Notes: generated by a model from the letters alone, not told the origin. DNA of 64,000 bases from Xestospongia muta (GCA_963693285.1 OY848917.1:16368192-16432191), one strand, 5' to 3'; positions 1 to 13,066 are shown, numbered from the stretch's first letter. Translations and numbers: made by a program.

Positions 1-720
1 TCATCTGAATGTGTCCTTTCTATATAATATAATAGCCAGTAAGTATGATAAATGTCTTTTACTATTTTAAAAATTTATGGTACTTTAGTTATATGTCAAT
101 TGAATATGTCCTTTATATACAACAGATAGACTGTAAGTGTAATGTGTAATGTTCATTTTGTTTACTCCATTGTTTTTTTATTCCACAATTATGGTGCTAT
201 AATTAATTGTCATCTGAATATTTTCTTTACAATATAATAGCCAGTAAATGTGATATAAATTCTTAAATACACTGTTGCCATTTTATTTATTCCATTACTT
301 TTTGTGTCGATATTTATGGTGTTATGATCATTTCGTATGTGTCCTTTACAACAAAATAGTGGGTAAGTGTGATATAATATAGTACATGTTTTAAGGTATC
401 CAATACAATATTGTTATTTTGTGTACTCTCTTGTTTGTTTCTTTGTTTGTTTTCCCTCATTTTTTGTTGCTCTGCTGATTAGTTATCAACTGAATGTGTC
501 CCTTACAACAAAATAGTGAATAAGTGTGATATAATGTAGTACATGTTTTAAGGGGATGCAATGCAGTATTGTTATTTTGTGCACTCTCTTGTTTGTTTCC
601 TTGTTTTCCACATTTATATTGCTCTGATTATTTGTTATCTGAATGTGTCCTTTATTACTTAATAGTCAGTAAGTGTGATATAATGTAGTATAATTTATGA
701 ATTTATATTCAATGTAATGT
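1..720 (+). repeat. Tandem array, ~100-150-bp units with splice-site-like core
   Basis: About six diverged units, each with a 'tttatggtgct' block, a 'gaatgtgtccttta' block, then ATAG, three bases and a GTAAGT-like hexamer (for example near 37, 131, 364 and 669). It is the same family as the arrays at 30.5, 35.2, 23.9 and 56.0 kb and is most like the 30.5-kb array. It sits immediately 5' of a degenerate ankyrin exon, as the 30.5-kb array sits 5' of an intact one. Confidence 0.85.
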
Positions 721-997
721 TATCACATTTTGTTTATTGTAATGTTTGTTTTGACTTTAATGCTTTTTTCTTCTGATTTTAATATATTATTTTTATTAGT
801 TTTAGGATGTTTTAATTGTGTGTTTTAGATTTACCTTTTTTCTGAAATACTGATTGTTATTTGGTTAAAAGGACTTTAGTGTCATTACAAAGTTGTTGTA
901 GTACATACATGTATACAACACTACTGGTATAGATAATGTACAATTATGATGATATATTTTTTAATTCATGTCAATGTGGTTATTATAATTTATTTAG

Positions 998-1287
998 GAG
1001 GGATCTACTCCAGTTATAATAGCAGCAGACGAGGGACACAAAGATACACACAGAGCCAATCTAGACCTTGTTAACAAAGTAAGTGTTCATGTACATATGT
1101 TATATAACAAACCTTGTATAACTGAACATTATTTTATTGTGTTATTAGTCTAATTTGACAGTTGATGGTTTCTTTATTATTGCAGCAGGGAGGAAGTGGA
1201 GTTCTTCATTATGCAAGTTATGGACGATACACAGACATTTTTGAAATATTACTTAACTATAATGCTGATATCAATATTATTACAAAG
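998..1287 (+). pseudogene. Degenerate pair of ankyrin-repeat exons
   Basis: Exon 998-1078 (27 codons) follows an AG acceptor and ends at GTAAGT. It matches the 33-codon exons at 32610 and 38129 but lacks 18 bases, so the first helix pair of the ankyrin repeat is shortened by six residues in frame. Exon 1189-1287 is a full 33-codon repeat with the LHYASYG motif. Its donor reads GCAATT, where the paralogue at 32918 reads GTAATT. I see no start, no further exons and no C-terminal domains linked to it, so I call it a remnant. A GC-AG intron cannot be fully excluded. Confidence 0.7.
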
Positions 1288-3540
1288 GCAATTCAGATTA
1301 AGAAAATGAAGTTTACTATGCTGTACATAAGATAATCAACAGAATTGGAATTTTATGTACTATGACTGATAAGCCAATGACTATATTAGATTGAATAGCG
1401 AGAAAGTTACATTGTTAGTTGTATCAGTTAAGTATCATTACAACTTTTTTATTGTTGGATGTTTTGAAAGACCTCCTTATTGTCTGGAACACGTGGAACA
1501 ATTCCAAGTTCCCAGCTATTTTTCTTTATCATTTTTGTCACTAATAATAATAATAATTTATTATACAGTTATCAAAACACGTTTCATAAGAAAATGGAGT
1601 AAACAAGTAAATAAGAACATTTATAGAAACAAAGTAATGTAGAGTGGTTAAATCAGTCCAATACAAAGATTGCAACCATGACAGTAAGGATGGATATTGC
1701 ATCATCTTTACATAATAACACAGGCATATAATGCAACAATGTGTCTTGTTTAATTGACATAAATGTTGGCAAATTTTCTTAATTGTTTGTGCCCACCTAT
1801 GCTATTATGTAGAATGATGCAATTACCATCTCTACTATCTTGTATGTATTATTTGTGATAGTAGCCATTTCTACGTTAATTTGGATTCATTTTTAGAAAA
1901 TATTTTTAGTTACTAGTAAATTAATAAAACTTAATTACAACTTTAACATAGGCCATATTAATTTGTTTCTTTTCAGTATTAAATGTCATGGAATTTCTAC
2001 TTCACCTTGCTATAAATTTAATGAATATTTCATACAACCTGCATGTTACTTGGATCCGTACCATGCCCCTCTTGTAAATAATGAGAACACATGAGACAGC
2101 TTTCTCACTAAGTGTCCAACAATAGTACAATTTTCATGCTACTACAGTGTATCTATCAAGCAGGGTTCTTGGTTTTGCTTGATAATTTAGGGTCTTTCTG
2201 ATGGCAATAGTCTAAATTTTGTTGTTGACAAGGTAGACGCAAATACCAGATTTTCTTTCTATCTTGTCTTCTATACCTGCCATGATTCAAGTATTGTCTA
2301 TAGCTCTTTATTATTAGACATGTGCCAGGTAAATTTCCATAAAGATTGAAATTTTGTACTTTACTCATCATTTATAAAAATATGATGCAAATATTTTTTT
2401 ACCAGTGGTTGTCTCAAATTTGACAAGATTTTTCCTTGTCAAATGTAACCAATTATATGGTATTAGAGAAAGCATAGTATAGACATTATAATAATCAAGA
2501 CTACTATACCTGACTTTAACAAGTTTATGTACTACAATTGTACTGTAAGTACTGCCATACAGCTTGAAGTTATGGTCAAAAGAATTTATAATAGGAGACA
2601 TATGAATGCAACTGACATCTCTTGAAAATTCAGAGGAATTTATAAGACGAGACATAGGAATGCCACTAAAAATAGTAAGCTCTGTACCAGCCATTTTATA
2701 AGAATAAAAATACATAAGCACATGTTATTAATGGAAATTTGAAATAAGAAATGTCTAATAAAAATTAGAAATGGGCCACGAGTCAAGAATGGAATAGGAA
2801 ATATAGGAATTAGAACTCACCAACTTGGTCGTTAATTGGAATTTTCAAATATGCGAAGGTGCACGGAAGAATTTGGAAATAGGAATTGGAATGTCATACT
2901 GCGGCTTCCTTAAATTTTGAGTTGCCACGTGACAAACGGCTGACTTCTCAGGGCGAAAGATGTTATTCGCGAAGGTGCAAAATTTGAAGAATATCGAAGG
3001 TATACATTGAAATGTATAGAGTTTTATAATTTGCTACTTTCTTGTAGCACTAGACTTGTAACACTGTAACCAAACTTTATACATAAAATGTGCGTTTGCA
3101 AGCTGAATTGATTGGTGCAAGTCCCATGTGGATAGCACATAAAACCACAAACTTGTTTACATGTCTAGATGGCTCTTCTTAACTATGACAAACTATAGGA
3201 ACAACCTTATTGCCATTTATTTATTGTTACTACTAAATTCAAATAAATGCATTAAAATGAATAAGTGACTTGATCTGCGAGAAAACAAGCCTATACGATG
3301 GCATTTCTGTACAAAAATGTGATACCAGGTTATAAACTTCATCTTAACAAGCTTTCTGCAACCTCTTTCAGAATTACCTATTCAGATTAGCAACAACCTA
3401 AAAATAGTGAAAATGGAGAGAGTAATTCAATCCGAGTAGCCACAACTTGATTTAAAATTACAAACAATAGCAAATTTTTGTCAATAAATTACACCAAGTA
3501 GAGATAGTTTCGTTAGGTAATAGTCCCTGCATAAGCAAAC
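1288..3540. other. Non-coding; no gene seen
   Basis: The first part is the tail of the segmental duplicate. The rest is A+T-rich with only short chance ORFs (for example 2156-2721 on the minus strand), which have no recognisable motif and no consistent splice pattern. Confidence 0.6.
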
Positions 3541-5230
3541 TGTTGTATACTATATAGTAAACCTAATAAAGCTAATGTATTTGCCAACTCCCTAATTGTA
3601 TATGTCTGATGTCTAAATTAAGTAATGAAATTGTATATATTTCATATTGTCCCTATAAAATTATGCACAATTATATTATCCATACATTACATTCACTGTA
3701 TAAACAAAGTAGTGCACCAATAATTGTTCGTTTCTTACTTGTTATTGTTATAATTTTCAAATGTTAGTTTTGGCATTGCAGCAATAAAAAACAACAAATT
3801 AAATTTGCAGTGTAATATACTAAAACTACTAACATAGATTATTTATTGTTGAATAAAGACTAACAGATATATTTCTCTAATTAGATTGTAGATATATCGT
3901 AGATATAATATATGTTATCATGAGTGAATAGCTGTGAATGTATCTAAAGGTTGCTAGATTTTAAAGATTTTAAAAATTATTGGAATTATTTTTTATAAGT
4001 AACCAAACAGTTACTTCTCTAGTAACTTAGTTGTACATGAGCTAACTCTGAAGTATTGAGCTACCAAAAAATGTACCGCCTGTAAACATGAGGAGCAGTA
4101 TGTAATTATTAAAAGTTAAAGCAGGACCACACATTTCAACAATCTAGCAAAATTAGCACCCATATTTCAACAATGTTAGTATAGTTACTTTTATGAAAAA
4201 CCAACAGTACATAATACCCACCTAAAAATGATAGTTTCTGCAAGAACGTAACAAGTTGTCACATGTGTGAGCGTTGTCATTATGAGAGTTTGATTGAATT
4301 ATTGTAGGTATAGAGAAGATCTTTTGATTTTAACTTGATTACAAATCAATTATGTAATGAGTAAGCAACCAATATTCGGCAATCATGATATTCAGACACG
4401 TACGTAGTACATATAGCATTAAATAAACTGATGCATACAATGTAGTTCATCAATTGGTAAAACACTTCATTGCCTGAACCAACAATTTCATTGTTCTGAT
4501 TCGTCACATGAATCATAAAGATGTGAAGTTTGGACATGTTTATGAGGAGTCAAAAATATATTGTTGTGTACCTAAACATTTTAACCATTGATGTATTGCT
4601 TAATCATCGCTCAAATAAAATTCCTATGGAAAGTAACTGTTGTACATTATAATAACAAACAATTTATTACATTTCCCAATTTATATATCTGATGTCTATG
4701 TTAAAAATGAACATGCTTACATTTCATATTGTTCTTATAAAATTATGCACATTTATATTATCCATACATTACATTCACTGTATAAACAAAATAGTGCACC
4801 AATAATTGTTCGTTTCTTACTTGTTATTGTAATATTTCTCAGTCGTGTATATAAACATACATCTCTATTCAAAATGTTAGTTTTGGCATACAGCAATAAC
4901 ACTGCTCATTAAAACAACAAATCAGGTTTTAATGTGTATAATTCATTAAAACTAATAACAGCTTATTTACAGTTAAGTAAAGACTAACATATATATTTCT
5001 CTAACTAGATTATAGATATAATATATGTTATCATGAACACAGTCCTTAGTTGTGTATTCATCTCAAGGTTGATAGATTTAATAGATTTTAAAAAATATTG
5101 GTATCATTTTTAGCAAGAAACCTAACAGTTACTTCTGTAGTAACTTACCTGTCTATGAACTATATCAGTGGTATTGAGCTATCAAAGCACCTGCAGTAAA
5201 TAAGAGGAGTATGATGTAATTATTTAAAGG
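3540..5230 (+). repeat. Direct duplication, ~0.6 kb units ~1.1 kb apart
   Basis: About 3595-4120 is repeated at about 4675-5225. Shared landmarks are the TTATGCACA...TTATATTATCC block (3661 and 4741), the 'caataattgttcgtttctta' block (3719 and 4800) and the 'agatataatatatgttatcatg' stretch (3900 and 5014). No coding capacity is evident in either copy. Confidence 0.75.
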
Positions 5231-5480
5231 CCAAAGCAGCATTGGACGATCTTGATTTCAGGAAATATAGAGGCTTCTTTGTTGGAAGATGTGTCAAGTT
5301 TATAGCAGTTGTCAAGAAGTGCATTTACAAGGTTCTCTTTTAGGTACAGATTTAAGTGTGTGTGAAAATTTTACTGCCAAATTAAAATGTTATAGCGTGT
5401 TTCATAGATTAACTGATGACATTGTGATTCAATGAAACTTCATTTAACACAAATATGTTTCATTTAGGTGAGTGTAATCA
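5225..5480 (+). repeat. Dispersed repeat, copy 1
   Basis: This roughly 250-bp stretch is clearly similar to 9070-9315. Both hold a 'ttcagg' start, 'gaggcttctttgtt'-like text, 'agtttatagcagttgt' and 'catagattaactgatga'. The two copies flank the lipase gene in the same orientation. Confidence 0.65.
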
Positions 5481-5872
5481 GCACTATTGAGCTTTTCGAC
5501 AAGATCCTTATCTCACATCCAACAACCTAATCTCATACTTCTGGTGTTGTGATTAATTTATTATTAAATAATGGAGAAACAGCACTCTTTAACTGTATGT
5601 AGTGAAAACATGGAAGTGTACTTCTTAATCATAGGTATCATTTAAAAGCATATAATAATCTCTAATATATACATTGATTTCTTCACTCTGTAGCTAACTC
5701 GTTTAAAGTATGACCCTCTTGTTCTTGCCAATAATGAATATATAATATTTTGAATGAATGTTATTTTTGTTAAAATAGGTACAAAATGACTAACTATAAC
5801 TAAAATGAAAATATAGACTACACTACAGTCTACATGCTACAATGTTAAACACAGCTGCATTGCTATTGGCCA

Positions 5873-8008
5873 TCATTGCAATTTTTTTAACTGGTCAATG
5901 TAGTATTTTATACTATGACCAGCAGCACTTTGAAGAAAATACACTTTTAATGGTTTATATAGATCAACCCATGAACCTAGTGTTGTAGCATAACCACCGG
6001 AAATGTTATCTCCATCAATAGTGATAACATATGAAGAGATCACATTAAAATAGTCTGAAAATTTCTTGTCACACGTTGGTGGGCATCCATAAACATACAT
6101 AATTGGGTGTAATTGTTGATATTTTTTAGAGAGACGATAGGTTATTATAGATGCCAAAGCACCTCCAAGACTATGTCCTGTTATAAAGAGCTTCCTTTTG
6201 CCAACATGTCGTTTAACATAATTTTCAATAGAAGTATAAACAGCATTGGATGCATCAACAAAACCTCCATGACAATATACTTGACTGTTGGCAACTGCTT
6301 TTTTTAAAAAGTGGGCATCAGTCAAAATATTTTTAGCAGAATAAATATTTGTACCTCTAAATGCAACAACCAGTGTAGTATCATTAGAGGCTATAAAACC
6401 ATTTGTGTCAGTCTGACGATCATAAATCTGTAGCTTAGCTTCCAAATTATATTTCTTCACGTCTTGCATGACTTTGCTGTATGGCTTGTAAGCTAACTCA
6501 GACAGATATGAAAATGTAAGAGCATCTTGTATGTTATATCCTGGAATAAATTTTGGAATAGGTTTAGCAGGAGTGGCAGATACTGTTGCTTGAATAACAC
6601 TAGAAGCGAATCCTATTTGTTGATAAGCCATATTTATCCAGTCAAAAATGGGTCCCACATAGCTCACTATTGTTGTACCTGCCTTCTCTTCTTTAATATA
6701 ACTGAATTTTGTTTCTTTGACATAACCCGGACCAACCCATTGCCTTCTCAGATAACCTTTTGGACCATAAGAGAGATCAGACCTAAAAATATAAATGTTA
6801 TATCAATTAATTTTGTTCAGAGTCTAAATTTTGTCATTACTTTATTTTATTCAATATAACTTTAATATAATATTAACCTACATTTTTGGATAATACAATC
6901 CCAGCCAAGCCCACCTCCCAGAAAGAGCTGACTTAGTATTAACAACTGGGTACACATATGTGTAACTATAATCAAGTGTGATTGTAAGAGTGATTTTGCT
7001 TGGCTCTCTAGCACTTATAGCCTGTGTTAATGTTGGTTTGCTCCCAAGATGAGGATACAGAAGTTTTGGCTCAAGTTGATCATCTAATTGTAGACCTGGT
7101 TTCTTTATATAATTAGGAAGATTATCTTGTTCCAATATGGGAAGAAGCAGCTGTTGCTCTTGCCAATCAAACTGGAACCACAGCTTGTTCAGGTCTTCTT
7201 GAGAATACTGAACTGATTCGAATGGGTTCTTGTTAGTATTCGAGGTTTCCACTGCAGTTTCCAGAGACAAAAGAAAGGCCTGCAGTTTAGGCTCAAGTGT
7301 AGACGTATACTCGGTCTCTTCAGCTGTTTTTGCTGAAGATTCGTCATTTTCATATATTTCAACTGCAGGGGAATGAACTACACCATGGAGTATGTTGGTG
7401 ACTGTATCCACACGCTTATAACTGCCTTTGAAAATACGTAATTCAAACTTTTCAAAGCGCTTACGAGATTTCATTCCAGCTGTGGTGCTAAGTTTTCCAA
7501 CTTTATATGAACCCTGAGCTGTTTTTCGAAGCCATTGGTAGGCCAAGTAATTTTTGTCATTGTCACCAACTCTGTATATTCCCACCCAGTAATCATTTGT
7601 ATCAGGAGTCTTGTCAAGATGCCAATGCATAGTGGGGTAATAATACAGGTAACTGTAATATGAATAGAGCTCAATGTTGTCATAGACTTTTGTGCTATAG
7701 GTTCTTGCAGTTTCAAAGTCATCTGTCTCCTCATCAGCTTCAGATTCCAGCCTATTCATTGCTTCATTCAGGCTTTCAAAGAATTCAAGCCTGTCCTTGT
7801 GATTTAGTTGTCTCCAACCAGAGATAAGTGTTTGAATCTTGTCTGCAACAGACATCAGGTCAAAACTAGCTTCTGGTGATGGCACAGATAGAAAATAATC
7901 ATCTTCAGATAATTTTTCAAAGGAAGGATGGCGTACAAACTTGGCACTGTTACATCTTGTGCAGAAGATTGCTACAACAATCAATGGTAGTTGCCAGAAA
8001 TGTAACAT
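5873..8008 (-). CDS. Secreted class-3 (alpha/beta-hydrolase) lipase, two exons
   Basis: Exon 1 is 8008-6882 and exon 2 is 6782-5873, with a 99-bp intron (donor GTAGGT, acceptor TTTTAG). The join completes a Met codon and gives 678 residues. Residues 1-22 form a signal peptide. Residues ~520-670 match the lipase class-3 fold. The nucleophile elbow GHSLGG puts Ser at 580, Asp 632 or 634 lies in TIDGDN, and His 665 lies in AAGHSIKYY, so a Ser-Asp-His triad is plausible. An AFRGT oxyanion-type motif precedes the elbow. The N-terminal ~400 residues are not lipase. They contain two similar blocks, DYWVGIYRVGDND...YQWL near 139-160 and WAWLGLYYPKMSD...QWV near 366-391, which resemble SKICH-type beta-sandwich text. 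The expected role is hydrolysis of acylglycerols or phospholipids outside the cell or in lysosomes. The substrate cannot be read from the sequence. Confidence 0.9.
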
Positions 8009-9689
8009 ATTGATTGACAGAGTAAGTGGTAGAATAATTGCAGCCTATTTATAGTGCTCATCTGGGGTGGGTGGAGCTACTTACAAAAAGTTGTTGTGAA
8101 ATGCATCAAACCATGCTAAGATATGCTCTATAGTGCAACTTTGACTATACGACTGTATGACTCAAATACCTAAAACTAGTACTACTTGACAAAGAGTAAA
8201 TGTTAGTGCCAATATATTGCTAGTAACATTCAATTGGACTTTATAGTTAGTAGGAACAGCTGATTACTTGTATTATTATACCTCTAAAAATTGATTGTTG
8301 ATTTTGTATGCTGTATAAGTAAACGTAACAGTTTTTATGACTAATGTACTTCTAGCTACATAATCAGTAGTACATTAGTAGTCAAACAGTGTTATGTTTA
8401 CTTTTAATTTCATTTTAAGTTTGTTACATGCAACCTGTATAACAACAATATATTGGTTACATCAACAAATCGATTTTTACAGTGACTGTTGTGTGTACTC
8501 ACAAACTACTTACTGCAATAAAGTAAACATCATGTACAGTTTTCATTGTTAATATAATAAATGTACTATGGAATTGACTATTCATGTAGATAAGTTTAAG
8601 AACTGCATTCATGAGATATTGAACCAGGGCTGCTACTATGAAATTCTTATATACACTATATATTTTGTAGGGATGCTTACAACTAAAACTTACACGAATT
8701 GGTTAATTGGTTTTATTTTAGCAGTTATGTTTATCTTTCACACAAAAGTCTTAACAAATAGTTGGGAAAATTAAATAAATATCAGGATTTAGAATGTCAC
8801 ATTTATGATGTGTTTCATGTATAATGGCTAAATCTGATAGTCTTGGTTTTTTACAATTTAAAGGAAGACATTTTCTAAGTACACAATTGAACATTCGTAT
8901 GTCTTTCTAGCAGTTTTAAGTTGGCTCATTATTTCCCTTGATTGGTTTAGTTGGCAAATAACTCCTCCTGGGTGTTTTAGAATGATCAATGTGATCATGA
9001 TATGTGTTATTAGTTTTAACAGTCTATTAATATTAACAATAGCCCATTTAACACAAGCTTTAGAATATCAATAAACCATTTGATGTTCTTTATTTCAGGT
9101 ATTACAGAGGCTTTTTTATTTGAGAAGTATCGAGTGTATAGCAATTGTTAAGTAGTCCATAACTAATCATCTCTTTTAGATATAGATTTACGTGTGTGAG
9201 AGAACTTAAATGCAAAATTAAAATGGTATAACATGTTTCATAGATTAACTGATGATATTGTAATTTCAATGAAACGTCATTTAATACAGATATGCTCATT
9301 TATGTGTAATCAACAATACTGGACATTTTAACAAAATTCTTATTACAATCTCGCTATCTCACCAATGCTCCTGCATAATGTATCTGCAGATCTTTGTCTT
9401 ATTCGATGTTTTTGAGCCACTACCACAGGATGTTGTGCTTCCTCGTCCACCACCTCCTCCCAAGGATGTAAAGCCACTACTATCAACGACATCTTGAGAA
9501 ATCAGACGTTCCCCTTCTCGTAGTCCGCTTACTTCTTAACTGAGAGAGAATTAATCAGCTTTATCCAAGACTTACCAAATCATACAACCTTGCTCTTTAA
9601 CTCAGCCACTTATTATGGTATTAGATAAAGAGAAAAGTCCCTAGCAAGTGAAAATAAGCAAAGGATTTACTAGTGTTGTTTTTTTGTAA
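8009..9689. other. Non-coding, including dispersed repeat copy 2 (9070-9315)
   Basis: This is the 5' flank of the lipase gene. Around 8330-8490 it is similar to 33900-34080, another dispersed repeat. At 9380-9495 a short open stretch on the plus strand encodes a proline run (LPRPPPPPKD) followed by a stop. It looks like an orphan exon, but I could not link it to anything. Confidence 0.5.
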
Positions 9690-11545
9690 GTTACTTTATT
9701 CGTGAGATTTTAATTAGGTTTAGTTACTTTAGTGCTTAAACTGTTTAATTTTAGTTAGTTAACTAAAAGTCAAAACTCTTTTAGTTATTTTTAGTTGTTT
9801 GGGAAATATTTTAGTTTTAGTTGTTGCGAGCAAAGACATTTGTTCTTATAAGTATACTTTGGGTTTAATCAAACCTGATATTATACATGTATGTATTGCT
9901 TGTTCATTGTCAAAAACACTTCATGTTCTAAGTGCTTCCAACTCAGACGATTTTGCCTTCCACTAGAGCTATAGACAGCTTGTGAAAAAGTTTTTTTTGA
10001 TTGGTGTGCTAGAAGTGACCAAGATGTCTTTAGCTACTAGAGCTAATTTTTGGTATAACTTTTCTTATTCAGTCCAGAAGGTAGAATTTCTCACAGTCGA
10101 CAGTCTTTTACAGCTAAAGAACTAGTTTATTTCATCAAATCTGTGTGTTTCATTTGACTCATCATGTTTTCCTGACTATTTAAAATCAACTGACTCAGAA
10201 GATGAAATTGTTTAAAAAGAGGCTGTTCTGTCCCTTCAGATATTGTATGGTGGAATCATTTTATGGAGAACACTATAGACTATGAAATTAATGAGATAAT
10301 TAAGTTTAATTTTTGTAATTGCAATTACAATTACCTCAATAGCTTCATCTTCTATGCTTATTTTTGGGAAAGATCTTTTCACACAATTCTGTACTTCCTA
10401 TCAAGGGCTGTAGCAATAATGTAGAGAGGTATGTTGTCACTATTTTCAGAACTTAAAATTCTCCTGACTACTAGAATAGCCTTGTGCAGCTTGTGTCTTG
10501 CAAAGAAATGAGCTGTTAATCCAACAATGGATTCTGTTTGGTCTTTTTTTGACCAAATATCACAACAAAGATATATTTGTCAGGGTTCTTGTAACACCTC
10601 ACAAATGCATTTTTTCATGTCAGCTATGATTTTCAATACCTCCTTTTCAACAACAATTCTTCCAGGAAATGGCATAGTGTGGCTCTATTTCTTTAAGCAA
10701 ATCATTAAAGTCTGGACATTCTATGATATTAGGCCACATTTGCTGTACCAACAAAGACAGCTAGTTTCCTTGTAATAATTTTGTACTTTATGCTTGCTTT
10801 TGCTATAAGGAGTAGTCCACAGCATATTGTTAATAGATGCTTGACCATGGTGTTTGTCTTTTAGACTGCTGGGCAATTTTTTTCCTTTTATATTTTAGTC
10901 CTTGTTCTTTCTTTTATAATCGATTTAAGGTTCACAGAGTAGTGAGCATTTAAAAATCCTGCTTTAAGTTAGTAGGTTTTTTCCCTTGATTTTGACTCCA
11001 CACTTAACTTCAGATTTAAGAATTTCACAAATGGTCACGTTAGAGTCTTCTATATAAGTGAAGTAGTCCCAAAGTGGACTACCTTTTGGTCATCCTGGTA
11101 CAAACTTTGATATTTGTGGTAGATCTCTAACTGAACAGACTCTGGTGTAATTCAACAAAATTTAAAACACTTCAGTACAGCTGCACTAACTCTGTAATAC
11201 AATTATTGAAAATAGACTTTACGTATGCACTATGTCATTGATTTTATATATGCTGTATAAGGTTTCATGCCTGAATGGCTGTCAACATAATTAGTATATA
11301 CTTACTGATAAGATGATAACACAAGATCAAAAGTACTTTTAGTTATTTTAGTTGTTTTAATAAGTTTAGCTGAAATTGCGTTTTAATTTAGTTTTAGTTA
11401 GTCTGGAATGTTTTTAATCTATTTTTGTTAGTTTTACCACAGTAGTTGTAGGATTTAGTTAGTTTTAGTTAGTTAACTAAAAGTTAAAAACCATCAACTA
11501 AAAGGATTTGTTTTTCTTTTAGTTAACTAAAACAATATTAAAATC
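9690..11545 (-). mobile_element. Degenerate hAT-family DNA transposon
   Basis: Both ends are packed with TTAGTT/AACTAA motifs (9715-9825 and 11335-11535), including the palindrome TTAGTTAACTAA at each end. That is typical of the subterminal repeats of hAT elements. A minus-strand transposase relic lies inside. Exact termini and an 8-bp target duplication could not be assigned by eye. Confidence 0.7.
10345..11115 (-). pseudogene. hAT transposase remnant (BED finger plus RNase-H-like core)
   Basis: Reading right to left, a BED-type segment (SPLWDYF, then spaced Cys residues and TNLK..FLNAH) lies near 11090-10925. After it come an FVGTAN... segment, ECPDFNDLLKEIEPHY (near 10715-10670), and a reading frame with CDIWSKKD, SIVGLTAHF and LYIIATALDRKY. 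The frame is broken by a TGA just before the conserved DIW motif and by a frameshift after EPHY. The element is therefore dead in this copy. Confidence 0.75.
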
Positions 11546-13060
11546 TACAAACATATTCAGCTTTCATATTTCCAATCATATATAGCTCTTTATAGCTGTA
11601 CTATTGCACATACATATATAAATTAGCTGTAATATAAAATATCCTCACAAGTCACATCTTTTACGTTTCTTATCCATGGATAAGAAATAAGTGTTATATC
11701 TACCTTTAGTCCTAGAATTTACAAGTTGAAAATTAAATAGATTAACACAGTTAACTATGAAATGTTTTGGTAAATGCTTGATAAATGATATGTATGAACA
11801 AAACTTTAACCTTTATATGCTGCAATGGCAATAATCTGAGTAACGTTGGACAGTATAATCCAGTTAGCTTTCTATAAAGTACAAATAAGACAATTATTGT
11901 TTTTGTATATTTGCTGTTAAGCTTTAATGTCTTTTGCAAACAGACATCTGTGAAAATATGATAAAAGGTGGTGGAATACATTGTCTATCAGGTTCAAATC
12001 CTTTATAGGTCCACCTCAATCACCCACTTTTACTAATTACTCAACTATGCATATAATTATGCTACTATTGCCAAATTTACCACATACCCACCACTGATAA
12101 TAATATGAAAAAAAATTATAAGGTATACTTTACACTTTATAAAATGCAGTAGATGATAGTATAAAATTTGATAACACATCATATGATTTGCATGTAGATA
12201 ATACACACTGTCCAGTTAACATAATATATTAAGAAATCATAATTTTTTGGGTCTGTTACACAACGTGTTATATGTGACTATTAACTGTACACACTTTATC
12301 AAAGGGACATAACAACCTTGCTGAACAAAGAAAAATTTCTAACAAAGTCCTGTATTGTCTACTTTAGTAAATTATTCAACAATTTACACATGATAAATTA
12401 TAGGGTTTACTCAACCTAAACCTACAATCTAAAGTCAATATCATTGACCACATGGTAGGGTGTACACTTTGATTATACCATATCACACCTATCTATCAAT
12501 ATTGATATGAATCAGGTTGTCTTGTTCAGATCTTCCTCATCCTCTACTTCTAGTATTTTTAACAATGTCGCTACAACATTGATTGTACGTCTCTTTTATG
12601 TACTTAACACAAGATGTTTTATTTCAGCCTCTAGATACTCTAAAAAATTCTTAGCCTTTACTTTTCATACTGACATGTTACTAACTTTCGATTAATTAAT
12701 TTTAAATATGCATGGTTCTCTTTTAAAGCTCAATATTCTCTCCTGTTTTGTTGTTATTGGACCTATAATAAACAGATTTATAAGTTTTTTGGTTTTTAAT
12801 GGTTACTTTGATATGATGAACGTCCCAACACTTTTATATTCTTATTTATCATCTGTGGAATCACTTTAACTTGCCCAAAACTTTTGTAATCTTTTCATTT
12901 TCTCATTGTTCAATGAATTATCGTCTATTTTTACAACCATTTGGATTCTCTTTTTTGAGATGATAATATTAATTGTTATAGTAAAGGAGTAGTGTGTCAC
13001 CTTCACCTTAAAGCATGGATTGTAAGTCTAATTTGACAGTTAATATTTTGTTTGTTATTA
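11546..13060. other. Non-coding; no gene seen
   Basis: A+T-rich sequence with short chance ORFs only. The last ~40 bases before 13067 act as a possible intron 3' end for the ankyrin exon that follows. Confidence 0.5.
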
Positions 13061-13066
13061 CAATAG

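Larger units (their letters stand above)
1..2150 (+). repeat. Segmental duplicate of the 30.5-33.8 kb region
   Basis: The order array, ankyrin exon, short intron, ankyrin exon, long non-coding tail is the same here as at 30500-33770. Long collinear blocks match, for example around 1430-1520 with 32957-33040, 1610-1860 with 33240-33490, and 1975-2040 with 33600-33665. The copy here carries the damage: a deletion in the first exon and a changed donor in the second. Parts of 2440-2560 also match 34265-34370, so more than one duplication step is likely. Confidence 0.8.

Noticed and set aside
2156..2721. Two adjoining minus-strand ORFs
   Set aside because: No known motif, A+T-driven composition, and no matching splice sites.
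6113..6859. Plus-strand ORFs over the lipase gene
   Set aside because: They are shadows antisense to a clear catalytic domain and show no motif of their own.
7471..7734. Second minus-strand frame within lipase exon 1
   Set aside because: It lies inside the larger in-frame exon and has no start context or motif.
8568..8774. Plus-strand ORF of 68 codons with hydrophobic stretches
   Set aside because: Such ORFs occur by chance in T-rich DNA, and nothing nearby supports a gene.
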